NCBI GenBank assembly: GCA_020055645.1
Contig: CM034546.1
Span: 9,920,001-9,984,000 of the forward strand
Origin: Tomocerus qinae
Taxonomy: Eukaryota; Arthropoda; Collembola; Entomobryomorpha; Tomoceridae
Reading direction: 5' to 3'
DNA length: 64,000 nt
Both the position numbers and the translations under genes were made by a program. The notes under the pieces were generated by a model that did no database searches, was not told where the DNA came from, and saw only the letters and a list, made by a program, of their open reading frames with translations. Positions 1-12,090 of the stretch are shown here, one piece after another (position 1 is the stretch's first letter; the number at the start of each line of letters is the position of its first letter).

Positions 1-687
1 GGACTCGGACTAACTGCTGTTACATTTTTAACCGCGAAAAATTTGATTGTACACTGAAACTGTAAACTCCAACTATAATAAATTCATTGTCATTTATTTA
101 TAAATGTTATACTTTATGATTCAATCAAAGTAACGTGATATAAATAAAAAAATGTAAGTGTTGTTATAATCTATGGTGAAATGTACTACATAATGGAAAT
201 GGAATATACGTACACAAGTTGACGGTGATACATCATCAAAATTGAGAAAGCAGGTCTAAGCAGGATTTGATTTATTTATTGTGTTACGTTACATACACGT
301 ACAAATATCGGTTAGTGTGAATTAGTGTGAATTGTGAAATAATGAATTGCCATTCATGTAAGTTTTACATTTTTTAACAACAAATATTGGAGAGTACTAA
401 TCTTATTGCCGTAGTAATATAATACTATAATTTACTACATTCAACATTGCTATCTTTACTTAAACTGATAAAAATTGCTAATTAAAACTTAATTTTGGCA
501 GGTCCAGCCCAGTTACACAACATTTTTTCAACTTAATCTATATTTGAATCGTGATTTAAAATTTAAAATAATTTTTGGAATTAGCTTCCACCAATGATCC
601 TTAACTCTAACCAACCACACCCGTCGTATCGTAGCGAGAAAAAACAAAGTCACCAATTGAAACCGGAATCATACCATTATTTTTAAA
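1..687. other. upstream region of the NACHT gene
   Basis: This AT-rich stretch precedes the SAM-NACHT gene. A possible non-coding or short-coding first exon ends at a good donor near 357 (CATTCAT followed by gtaagt), but no matching acceptor could be phased with certainty. I see no other gene here. Confidence 0.3.
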
Positions 688-1314
688 ATGTCAAACTTCA
701 TAAAAGTAACCGAAGTCCTTACTCAGTTGAAGATGTCACATCATGTACAAAAGTTTCAAGGTAAAAAAATATCCCTCAAACCATTAATAAATGTAAATCC
801 TTAGATTATGACTATTATAATTTCATAGTTTTTATTGTATTTTGTAAAATTGTTTGTAGATATTTTATCTAGTTTAGGCCACCTTCAAAGGCAATAATGG
901 TTAACTTTGGTCATAAAATTTAGTGAAAACATTGTTTTTTGTAATATAATGTTTTTTTGTCGGTTTTTAGCGTAGAGTAGATACTCAATTCTATGTATTT
1001 ATTTCTGACAAACTCATGCTCAATATCTAAATGAATTTTATAGCAATCTAAATAAATATTTGTAGATCGATTTTGCAGTAATGAACTAGGAATTAAAAAT
1101 AGTAAATCTAAAAAGTTCATGCAGCCGTGTAAATAGTGCTCATTAAAATCAAGTTTGGAACTCTAATAGCATTTAAATTTTGATAATTTCAGAGGCTGAA
1201 ATCGATGACGAATGTTTCCCACTTACAACAGAAAACGATTTTAAAGAACTAGGGCTTACTATTGGTGAACGAAAAAGGCTGGTCCAATACTTAAAGAGTT
1301 TGAATTCAACCCAG
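688..1314 (+). other. SAM-domain exons 1 and 2 of the NACHT gene
   Basis: Exon 1 (688-760) encodes MSNFIKVTEVLTQLKMSHHV and a few more residues. It ends one base into a codon that exon 2 (1193-1314) completes as Glu. The joined segment has the five-helix SAM pattern, with the usual acidic L-T-E-x-D-F-K-E-L-G-L stretch and a basic last helix. Exon 2 ends in phase 0 at 1314, and exon 3 opens at 1577 with Val-Ile-Asp. These exons are too short to stand out as open frames by themselves. Confidence 0.8.
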
Positions 1315-4300
1315 GTTGTTTAATTTTTACAATTTACTACTTTATTGATTTAGGACGATATATTTTCATCTCACAGTCAGTCTACATTTTATTCATTTGC
1401 ACCGTTACCTATACACTACTACACATTTAAATTCACCAAAGTGACATTTTAAAACTTGAAAACCTAATTTTAGTTTTAAAAAAGTGCAAAAATATTTATA
1501 TTTGGAAAATAACGCTTAATTTAATATCTTATAACCATTCCATAATAGTTATTAATTTCATTTTTCTATAAATTAGGTTATCGACAGTATTCGCATGCAA
1601 GAAATTGAGAACCAGCTCATTGAATTTTATAAGCATGAAGATCGGACGAATTTTCGGAGAATGGATAAAACGAAACTAAGTCTTGATGCATGCTACGTTA
1701 ATCTAGCCGTGGTTCCAATGGATATTTACAACGTTCTTGAAAACAAAGAGCATAAAACATTTGAAAGCGATTTCATACGACCGAGGAGCAGCGAAGAATT
1801 GATTTCTGACAAAAGCAACATTATAAAACTAAGAAATTTATTTGACCAGAGTGACAACAATCGTACAAAATTCGAATCAAATTGGGAGAATGTGAAACAG
1901 AAACGTATTTTGATATTCGGAAGGGCAGGAGTTGGGAAAACGACTTTGTGCAAGAAAATTGTATACAGTTACTACAAGGACAAAGTGTGGAAAGATTATT
2001 TTCACCGCGTGATTTGGCTAACTCTGCGTGATTTTAAACAAATCGGGGAACCAAACGGGAAATTTCACACAGAACTTTCTGACATTTACGCACAGCAATT
2101 TATATTGAACAAAAAAGACGGAGAAATTTTTTCGGGCATTATAAAAGGCGAGGAAAACGACGGGAAAAAGATTCTGTACATCTTAGATGGCTGGGACGAA
2201 ATTCAAGAACTGCTATTAAATGATAGCCACATTAGGCACGTTTTATTGGAGGAACTGCTAAAGAAACCGTTTCTAATTCTAACATCTCGACCATATACAA
2301 TGGAATTGGAATCGTCTTATTTTGATCAAGTTCTTGAAACTGTTGGCTTCACAAAAAAGAATATTTTTAGATACATAAAAAATGTAATTCCCGAAGATAT
2401 TCCCAACCAAAACAAAATTTTGAATTTTATTAATTCCCACAACGTCATTTCAGGAATTGCAAGCATTCCCATTCAATTGGACATGCTTTGCTACTTGTGC
2501 ACCAATATTGACGACGTAGAAGAATGTTTACACACAGAAACTGTCACAATGACGAAATTGTACGACGTATTGGTAAAAAAGATGCTTGACATGAATCAAA
2601 TACGCAAAGGTCGCCAAACCTTTGAATGGATCAGTTACAATTACAAAAGTGCGTTCAGCAGGTTTAAAGAGGGAGAAAGTTGCCAAGATATTTCGCCAGT
2701 TGTCTTCCTCGCTGAAATTGCTTATGAAGGTCTTCTATCAAGTAGAATCGAATTCAATGACAAGTTTTTTCCTACCGCAAAAAGCTATTCCATGGAAATT
2801 AGAAATCAAATGAAGGATTCGTATTTTCTTAACTGTCTCAACCCTTCTGAAATTGCTATCGAAAAAAAGTCGTATACATTCATCCATTTGACATTTCAAG
2901 AATTCATGGCTGCTCTGTATATTGCTAACCACTTAAAACAAGAACAAATCCTTCAAGTTATCTCGGAAAATAAATACAATCCGCGATTTCAAATTGTTTG
3001 GTCTTTTGTTGCTGGCCTGATTGATAATTCGCAAGAGCTTAATATTTTCTTTGACTATTTAGAAAGATCTCCTATCGATATAACCGGCATACCTCATCAG
3101 CTCTTGATGCTCAATTGTATCAACGAATGTGGCAATTTGATGGACCAGAAGAGAATGGACAGAATTGTGGAGGAATTATGGAACTGGCTTAAGTTAGTTT
3201 GGTTTTTAATTCATATTAATATACTAAATGCTCTAAATACCTTTTTACAACCCTTAATTTAATACTTTTAATAATTTTGAAAATTGTATTTAAATTTAAA
3301 CCATTTTTTACCTTATTATTGTTTTAGGAGTGAAAATTGGCATTTGGCAGATCCCCAACTACCAAAAAAACTTTATGAAAACATGTTGACGTCAATTTTT
3401 ACTTTTGATGCTGAGACAGTGACTGTTTCAGAATCATTTCTTGGATACACGAAATGGCTCCCGGATTCCATAATTCTAAAACTGATCGACACCCTTTTTC
3501 AAGAGGAATTCCATCAAACAACTGTCAATCCTAATCCAGCGATGATAAAAAGTGTACAGAAAATTTTATCGTGCAAATTTCGTTTCATCAGTGTCAAAGT
3601 TGCAAATCAAATCGATTCATTTCTTAAAGAAGAGGTTTTTAAATCTAAAAGAAGGAAAGATTCGTTGCTTCGTTGTGAGTTTTTAATTAATCTGCTGCCC
3701 GATTGTATTCTGAAAGACGATACGTGCAATACGCTATTAGAACTGTTTGATGCCATGAGGGTGGAATTCGAAAGACCTGTAAGTCGCTATGTGCAAGTGG
3801 CTATTTCGACCGTGCTTGGCAATGGATATTCTATCTTCTTCAAGGATAAACTGGTGGAGAAACTTGTCGACATGCTGCATGTAAATAACGTCCCTCGTAT
3901 TCGTAAACGTTCATTATATTGCCTTTGGAGAATAAAAAAGTTACCGGTGCCAACTCAAGAAATTCTTGCAGATTATTTCGGAACAATTTCTATGGAATTG
4001 TTGAATAATTGTTTGCAAAATCAGAAAGACCTGAGTCCTTATGTAATTGAAAAAATGCTCTACCATCTGACAACAAGCAAAAATCATATGGATAAAATAC
4101 GGGCATTGAGAGTTTTAGGAACACGAAAAAATTTAAATGAAGAAACGCTGCAGTTAATTTTTGGCGTTTTCCAAAGTGGCAATTCAGAATTGAAAAGAAC
4201 TATTCTAAGGGCTTTTGGCCGCCTAAATGAAATGTTTGATTCAATTGCAAATCAATTGTTGGACGAATTTGCCAATCGAGCCCAAGATAAAGTGGAATGT

Positions 4301-6490
4301 AAACATTTTTTCTCCCTCTGCTGTGTACTCCAAAATCCAAAAGTCTCACAACAAGTCATTGAGAGAATTGGAAATCTTTTCAACGTTTATGATCAGGAAG
4401 ATAATTCCAAACTAGTCTTACATGTTTTAAATATGTTAAAATTCAAACAGTTCCCTGACAATATTATTGACAATTTATACGCTCGGATGAAAAGGAAACT
4501 CGACAATACTTCAGAACTCAAAGAAATTCTTACCTGCTTGGAATATCAATGTGTATTTTGCGACGACCCGGACTTCCCATTTTTTCTAATTGATTTAGCG
4601 ATGAAGGATGATATGCTTACTAAACCAATTGTCAATATTTTCCGACAGCATCAACATTTATTCTGGATGGACAATGTCATCACTAAGATGGAAGACTCAG
4701 TATCTAATCAAAATAATATTTGTTCCAAGAATGTTCTTCAGGCTTTAGCGCAATGTAAAAATGTACCCCCAGGTTTACTTTTAAATACGATACGTCGCCT
4801 AATTAATCCTGAACAGTTGTCTTTAGAGGAATCTCACAGATATACGGACATAAAAATATTGCGTACTTTACTACAAAATCAATCGAAGCTTCCGGAAAAT
4901 GTTTTGAAACATTTATTTGATGCAAGCAATTGGAAGTGTCTAGAGTATTACTCCAAATACGTATCTAGACTTGTACATCATCTGCCACTGGAGGAAATAC
5001 TCAACAACTTAAATGAACTCAATTGGAAAAATGTATTTGACAATATTATAGTTACCAGAATGAAAGCCAGCTATTTCCCTATCCCCGTAATACAAATAAT
5101 TGAAAAGAAGAATGCGCTGTCAATTTTTACTCCTGTAAGTAAGGAACCGATGGAAATACAACACCTAGAATTATGGCACGTAATGAAGATGTTGAAAAGT
5201 GTTAAAAGTCTTCCACTCAGACCAGATTTTCTAACCCTGTATTTAATGTTCCACACAAGACAAGAAAGTCAGCTTTACATCGAAAAATTTTCCACGGCCT
5301 TCGAATATCAAAGAGGAAATGTGTTGGTGTACACCAATAATGTAGGAAAATATCTCAGACTCCATTTGCATACAGATGAACCCACAGAAGAAGATTTCAA
5401 AATATTATTTGGGGAAATCAAATATCAGCTCACTTCAAATGAAATCGAAAATAATGATTTTGTTCATCTTGATCTAAGGAACAATTATTTAGATGATAGC
5501 AGAATCCCACTGTTGAAGGAAACAATTAAAAACACAGGAAAGACTATTTTCACCTTGATACTATCAGACCAGCAAATCACATGCAACAAGGATGGCCTTC
5601 GTTCATTGTTGGACAAATCTTTCTGCAGAGCAATCGGATTAAAATATTTGTATGTTGATCGGAATCATATTTACTTGGCGAAGCAAGATTTCTGTGTTAC
5701 TTTATCCTATACGGATTCGTTACTTAGTCAATCAGGTCTAGAAATATTGGACTTGTCTGGAAATTTTATTCCCGAAGGGAGACTGTTTACACTAGACGAA
5801 AATATAGTTGCTGACAAGAACATTCTCACAAGCAATGGAATTCCTGAAAAGGATCTTGAGAGAAATGTAACATTTATCAAAAATTCTGGAACCTTAAACT
5901 CCAGCGATACGGGCGAATTGGGTTTCATTCCAATTCATACTTCGTTTTACAAGATTAAAGGCGACTTGAAAGAATGTAGAATTAGTAAATACACAGGTTG
6001 TATTATCTTAGGACATAAAAAATTGAAAGGATTATCGAAACATGCCTTTTTTGGAATCGATTGGGTCCCACCGACACAATCCGAAGGCTATGGACAAAGA
6101 CAACTCATAAAATCGGAATTGGTCTTAGCTGATCTTAATGACGATCATGTAAAAATCATAATTGTGCAGATGTCCCCACAAGAATTTGTTCGACAGTTTC
6201 AAAATGAGAAAGTGAAAGTCAAAGCTGTGATATTCGTGCCAACTGAAAAGATACGGGAATGTCTCGACTGGATTTATACCAGCAGAGACATAGCAGATAA
6301 ATATTCTTACAAGCTCCTAGCCTCCTTAAAAAGTAGTAGCCGTCATAAACTAAATTGCATTACTTGGGCAGATATTATGCTTGAAAAATGTGGAATTAAA
6401 GTTGACTCAATGAAACAAAATTACCCTCTTCTATCCCTCGTACCAAATCTAAATGCTCAAATCAACTTTGATTCGAATTCTACCATTTAA
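688..6490 (+). CDS. SAM-NACHT-HEAT/LRR STAND ATPase (NLR-like), 4 exons
   Basis: I predict exons 688-760, 1193-1314, 1577-3192 and 3328-6490. All have GT-AG borders and agreeing phases (1, 0, 2), giving 1,657 residues. Residues 1-65 read as a SAM domain (core FKELGLTIGERKRLVQYLK). The NACHT ATPase follows: Walker A GRAGVGKTT at about 180-188, Walker B ILYILDGWDE at about 264-273, a sensor-like LTSRPY at about 300-305, and the downstream GFTKKNIFRYI helix typical of NACHT proteins. About 690-1180 is an array of helical HEAT/ARM-like pairs. About 1315-1415 carries leucine-rich repeats (HLDLRNNYL, LEILDLSGN). The last 200 residues are unrecognised. Known NACHT proteins are cytoplasmic switches that oligomerise on ligand binding, and SAM domains recruit partners; immune or cell-death signalling here is inference. 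The start is the first ATG that opens the SAM frame. The exon structure is strong; the function is not proven. Confidence 0.85.
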
Positions 6491-6689
6491 AAATACAGTG
6501 ATAATTATTTGTCAAATATTTTAAACTGCTTCGCCAGTTAAGAATTAAGAACATAATATCAATTAATAGGAATAAAATTGAGCTTAAAAGAATCGCTACG
6601 ATAGTAATTACCAAATAAGACTTATTTTGACAAATCTTCAGATATAGCTCACTCACTATACCATTTACGTACATTAAGTACTTTAGTAA

Positions 6690-6695
6690 AATAAA
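6690..6695 (+). terminator. poly(A) signal of the NACHT gene
   Basis: A canonical AATAAA lies 200 bases after the stop codon at 6490 and is the first such signal in the 3' flank. Confidence 0.5.
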
Positions 6696-6724
6696 TTTAT
6701 TTAAGCACTTACACTATGTATTGA

Positions 6725-7005
6725 TCTTATCCCATTTTTAATAGTTATGGATTATACATTTTATGACATCATTTAACCATTTTTAATGCATTATACATTT
6801 TATGACTTATCACTCATTTATATTATCCCATTTGTAATAGTCAGGTAGTGTACATTTTTATGACATATCATTATTTAATTATTTTGTCCCATTTTTAATA
6901 GCTGTGCGTCAAACATTTCATGACATAGACATATCATTATCCCGTTTATAATAGTTATGTAGTGTACCTTATTATAACATATCATTGGATTTGATTATTC
7001 CATAT
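6725..7005. repeat. degenerate tandem repeat, 4-5 units of about 60-75 bp
   Basis: Successive units share the core ATCCCATTTTTAATAGTTAT followed by a TACATTTTATGACATATCAT-like block. The copies have diverged in length and sequence, so the array looks old. It is non-coding. Confidence 0.6.
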
Positions 7006-8579
7006 GATTATTACATTATAATATTTATTGATATTAATATTATTTATCGCTAATACCATTCTCAAATGTGACAGTTAGTAACATTTTGAAAAGTCAATCT
7101 ACTAACACCATTGCCTATAATTTAATACCTATTAATAACAATATTACAATAAATTCTTTCAGCAATTAAGACCTAATTTCAATTTGAAAAGTTACATCTT
7201 TGAAGTATACAGTGAAATAACAACTCTTGCTTGATTGCTTGAACATATTGGTATTATTTATGCCACATTTTGGTCTGCATAGGAATCTCTAAAATTTTAA
7301 GTACTAGTTCTTAATTTTATTTTTTCTTTCCACCTACAACCTACACAAAATTGCTCAGAACCCATGTACTGTAGTTTTGATTACTTCATTAAAATAGAAG
7401 ATGGATTTACTAACTATCTGAAAAGTATTACCCTTCTTAATCCTATTTGTGATTAATTAACACAGAATGTGTAAGGGAAATCAAACTGTTTTTTAAATTA
7501 TGGGGAACATGGTATTTGAATTTATTTACAAAGTCGTTGGCCTAACCAGTGTGTCTGTCTTTCTCAGTTTTGACCCGATCAATTTCAGTTTGAGTTTGTA
7601 TTGTGTCAGGGTGGTTGTCACCTACAATCTTTTTCCTTCCCACTAAAACCAAAATTTTTCGCGCTGCGCGCGATTATGGCTATATATTGTACTATAATAT
7701 CATTGCCCCCTCCGAAATCGACTTCTAAATACGGTACTGTCCATCTCCATATTGTTGTACCTGGAATACATTTTTAAACTTGATAATCGTATGTATTTAC
7801 AACTTTTAGATCTTTTTTAAAGCGTAAAAATAGAGATTGACGAGGGATTTACAGTAACGTATGTATTGAAAACATCTCATCTAAACTTGAATTTTTTCTC
7901 TTTTTAGTCTCGTAGTGTTTGTATCATTTAACTTAAACCTGTGGGTTATTTTATGAGATTTAATGCAGCGCACAAGTTGGAATTAATGTTTTTCTTTGTT
8001 TGTTAAAATTTCACCTGTAGTAACGATTTTAAACGGATAAGCATAGATTATTTCAAATCATGTTGGATATGTATATCTCTAGTTCTTACGTAATACGAGA
8101 TATCATACTTCATCAGTGAGAGAAATCTCAATTTATAATTTTATATATCTGCATGTATATACACTCGATACACAAATTTTATTGTAAAATAGTTATTAGT
8201 GTGTTAGTTATAGCAATTAATTAAGATACTATTTATTAGCTATGCAGGTTAACAGCCTTTCGAATGAACATTTTCTTCAATTCGGAATTTAAAATGAATA
8301 CATAGGCATTGTTGGGGCAAATTATATTACAATATGGTTATAAACATGTTAGTTATTTACTCAGTAGGAAAACAATTACAAAATAGCGATTTAGTATATA
8401 TGTTGTATATGCATATTAAACCATCCGATACATCCATTGTTAACTACAAATTAGCAATTAAGAAGTAATGAAAGTTTTTCATTAACAGAATAAATATCAT
8501 AAAACGATGCACCAAATTTGTGTTTCAACCTACTGAAAAACATAGCGAATAATTATTTTCTTGATTCTAATACTTTAGT
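7006..8579. other. AT-rich intergenic sequence with one repeat fragment
   Basis: No gene is visible. Around 7640-7750 a segment with TCGCGCTGCGCGCGATTATGG and GAAATCGACTTCTAAATACG resembles part of the tandem block at about 23.25-23.64 kb, so it is probably a fragment of the same dispersed repeat. Confidence 0.4.
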
Positions 8580-9110
8580 AATAGTGGTACCTATATTATA
8601 ATATTATTATTCTACTGTATGTTCACCTCCTAGATCATCGTCATCTCATTGTGGAAGCCAGCTTGTGAAAAAAAGCTCATTGAGGTCAGCAAAGTTCCTT
8701 GTGTCTTAGTGAAACCACTTTTAACCAAAACATGCTTAAATATTTTATATGGCTATGGCCTATAGACAACTTAAAAAACCATTCCCAGAAATTCTTACTC
8801 TCAGTGAGGAATGTTTACTGGCCAAGTATGTAATAGTGGACAGTATTGATTCTAGACATTATTGTGGATATTATTATTACATGATTGTTCTAACTTCGGC
8901 TCCAATCATTGAGTCGGACTATGAAATATTCAGCGCCCTTCCTTTCTTTAACGACTGGTTCGGTGAGGACTCCCAGACCACTCACATCGCATTGTTCTCC
9001 AAACGAAATAGGGCACTAATTTTTCATTATCGGACAAAACGGTCCCGAAGTTAGAACAGTCATGTAATAAATTGGTAGTTCCATCCATATAATATACTTC
9101 AAAGATTGCC
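8580..9110 (+). repeat. duplicated IR-upstream block, copy 1
   Basis: This block resembles the segments at about 48.0-48.6, 49.2-49.8 and 53.8-54.4 kb. Shared pieces include GAGGCCAGCAAAGTTC-like sequence, AAACATGCTTAAATATTT and the GGTTCCATCATAAT-like end. The other copies lie 5' of IR genes, so this one marks an old duplication of the IR upstream region. The 101-codon open frame inside it (8749-9054) is not kept in the other copies. Confidence 0.65.
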
Positions 9111-9147
9111 TTTGATGTGGTAGTGTATGTAATCTACATTCGTCTTG

Positions 9148-9910
9148 AACTACTACAAGGTATCAAAAAACCCCGATTTTTTAGGAAAAAACCCACGACC
9201 CCGAGTTTTTTGGGGGTTTTGGGGTTTTTTGGGTTTTAGGGTTTTTTATATAACTATAGGCATTATTGCAAGCCTATACTGTACCATCTAGGAAAACTAC
9301 AGCTGACAATAACAACGTCTGTGTAATCTTGCAACTAATATTATTTACTGTAAAAACAAAAAGTTAAAGCACAAATTTTTTTATTGTTAACATATTTTAA
9401 CACAGCAAACACGCAGTATTTTTTGAGCACCTATACTATTATTACTGTTTGATAACAAATAGTAAATTAAATACTATAACTATACATTATAATAATTTAG
9501 TGATTAAATTGACTTCTTCAATTAATGTCGAGCTTTAATTGTGAAGCAGTACAGCAATGAATTGAAAAGTAGTTAATTAAAATTGAGCTTAATTATGTAT
9601 ACAACTATACATAATCTTTACGACGATTAAAATTTAGTCATCTCGATACGATACAGTTACTGCACACGTAAAAGTGTATAAGCTACAATTTGTTTCCAAC
9701 TGATTATACTTTTTTTTACATTTTTGAATAGAAATATTACAAACTTAGTATGTTTTGTCTTATCTAGATGTAGCTTTAGTGCACATTATTGTCTGTTTTG
9801 TAAAAAACCCAAAAACTCCAATAAACCCAGGATTTTTTAAGTAAACAGGGTCGGTTTTTTGCCAAAAACCCCAACCCATAAAAAACCCGACCAACAACCC
9901 TGAACTACTA
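9148..9910 (+). mobile_element. non-autonomous hAT-type element A with 8-bp TSD
   Basis: The element spans 9156-9902. It starts CAAGGTATC and ends CAACCCTG, and is flanked by the direct repeat AACTACTA (9148-9155 and 9903-9910), the 8-bp target duplication expected of hAT. Both ends are lined with AAACCC/GGGTTTT tracts and the AT-rich middle has no transposase frame. A second copy in reverse orientation lies at 44797-45529. Confidence 0.75.
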
Positions 9911-9939
9911 CCATTCCGCCGTTAAAGCATTGTCAGTGT

Positions 9940-10060
9940 ACAAAATACCATTTACGACTTACCAGTGGTAAATGGTTTTTAATGGTATTTAACGTTAAAT
10001 ACCACTACCTTAAAAGTAGTGGTAAGTGGTATAAATGGTAAAAATGGTAAGAAATAGTAT
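9940..10060. repeat. hairpin-rich TACCATT/AATGGTA segment
   Basis: Short inverted motifs (AATGGTATTT, AAATACCACT, AGTGGTAAATGG) are packed here, and a related TACCATTTTTACCATT lies at about 10430. It could be a small MITE or a remnant of one. Exact ends are unclear. Confidence 0.4.
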
Positions 10061-11990
10061 TATTTAAAATTCGTGTTTAAATTTTGAATAAAATTCAGTG
10101 CCAAAGTATGAAATAGCTTAGCAGATGATCATGTCACAAAATGATAAGCGTTCATCAATCAGAGTAGGATTCAACCAACGGGGGCGCTAACAACCCTTGC
10201 CGATTGAGAAATTAATTGCAATTAAATTAGCATCAATTTTAAATGGGCGATACCAAATACAATCTTTTTTTCTTCATTTTTTTATAACTTTTGGTGTACA
10301 ATCAAATAAATATGATTAATTTAATTGATTAAGGGGCTAATTGAAAATATTTCATAGAAAATAAAGTTTTAAAACTTATATTTTGGGAAGTCTAGTGTAT
10401 CTGTACTCAGATGTCTAATCAATCGCTAAAATTTACCATTTTTACCATTAAATGCATTTGAACATTTTATAGATTTGCTTTCTGGCTCTCAATTTGAATA
10501 TCTGATTTAAATAATGAACTTACTATGATAGTTTTATAATAATTTTTATAATAATATATTTTAATAGTAACAATATGCGAAAACACAAAAAGTTAGATTT
10601 TTGGGTAAGTGGCAGAGATCATTCAGTATCAAAGGGGAAGTGTTCCAAACCCTGAATTTCAGCGAATACTTTCTTTTGGAAAACATCCCCATACATACAG
10701 TAGTATATCAAGACAAACCTAATAGCATGGCGTCAGAGACCCAAAGTTTTGGGCCATAACACGCGTAAATATTTTATAACCTTATAACCGCAAGTCTCAG
10801 TCCAAACAGTGTCCGAAATATTCCTACTTCTATAATATATAACGATAAAGAAGGTTTATTAGTTCGGGATTTATTCACTTTGAATAATTTGGTATTGAAT
10901 TGGATTTTTTATTATTCTTTTCAAATTCAATTGTTCTCCAGTTTGAATGGGTACACAAATAAAAATTTAAAGGCAATTAGCTTTAAGTTCATGTACACCA
11001 TTGGTTAATTTTTGTCTGGTTTTAATTACTAATAAATCAATTCCTAAATACAGGACACTGTGCTGTATACAGGCTTTATACAGGTTATGTATAATATTGC
11101 CAACTTACGTGTCTATCGTGCCTTCTTATACTAAGAAGTTATCTAGCTTAGGCTTCTTGAACTGTCCCAGCAACAGAAATAAACAATACTTTGAACAACT
11201 ACTAAGTATGTCAGTTAGTATAACGACACTTTGTGGGTTAAGGGTAAATGCTTATAGTTCAAATATCATATGTTAAGAATACAGTCAACATTAGACAGCA
11301 TATAAACTAATTCAACGAATGTTTCTAGTCGGGTGTATTTGACGTTTATATCTGAAAAGTGCTGCTATAAAACAATGGAGGAGTTTATCTTTACAAACAT
11401 TTGAATCTTAACATATGATGATAACCATTTGACCTTTTATGCAATTGTAGAGCCCATAAATTAACTGGACTGAACTGAAATTACATCTGTCTTTTTATGG
11501 AATATATGTCAAACACAGTGTATTTAGCGGCCTTAATTGATATTTTGTGATTGCAACGTAAATACACAACTTATTATTGAAGTAAAAATAGCCTACATTT
11601 TTTGTCAGAAATTTGCATTCAAAAACAAACTCAGAGTTTCCATTTACCTACATACTCCCGAATAATTTAAACAGTGTGTATTGTGTTATGAACTGACAGA
11701 ATAACAAGAACCGAAGCTCGAAGCAGAGAGAAACTATATTAAAAATTTATAAAAAACAGTTATTAACAATAAAATATTTTAAGTGCGTTTATGTGTTTGT
11801 CCATCTTTGGTTTAACTCACACCCACTAAGTTAGCTTTACCTTTACGCTTAACTGAATATTATTTAAATTTTACGTAAGCAATCCCTATCTATAAATTTA
11901 GTTGGCCAATTGAGATCTGCAATCATTCTGAAATGAATTATACGATACGTATAATATTTACTTGAGATTGGGAATCCTGCCTATATATAA
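10061..11990. other. intergenic region between hAT element A and IR gene 1
   Basis: AT-rich sequence without a convincing gene. The stretch at about 10700-10960 (GGGCCATAACACGCGTAAATATTT and following) resembles the 3' flank of the third IR gene at about 52240-52540. It is therefore probably the downstream flank of a lost IR copy. Confidence 0.45.
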
Positions 11991-11991
11991 C

Positions 11992-12000
11992 ACGACAAAA
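11992..12000 (+). promoter_or_regulatory. TATA box of IR gene 1
   Basis: TATATATAA lies 91 bases before the ATG. The surroundings (TGAGATTGGGAATC, then TATAACAC) match the region 5' of the IR gene at 55271, where TTTATAACAC occurs at about 55136. That conservation supports a core promoter. Confidence 0.55.
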
Positions 12001-12090
12001 ACTTTGGGCAACAGACATATACCTTTCCACATTTAATGAAATATTCCTTGTCTATCTTTACATTATTAAAATAATTTTGGCTTTGACAAA

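Noticed and set aside
8749-9054. 101-codon open frame on the plus strand
   Set aside because: It lies in a block repeated at 48, 49 and 54 kb, and the frame is not kept in the other copies.
9156-9902. AAACCC/GGGTTT tracts as telomere-like repeats
   Set aside because: They are irregular and lie at the ends of a bounded hAT-type element; no telomeric array is present.
11001-11276. 91-codon frame before IR gene 1
   Set aside because: No domain, no paralogue in the other IR units and an ordinary AT-rich setting.
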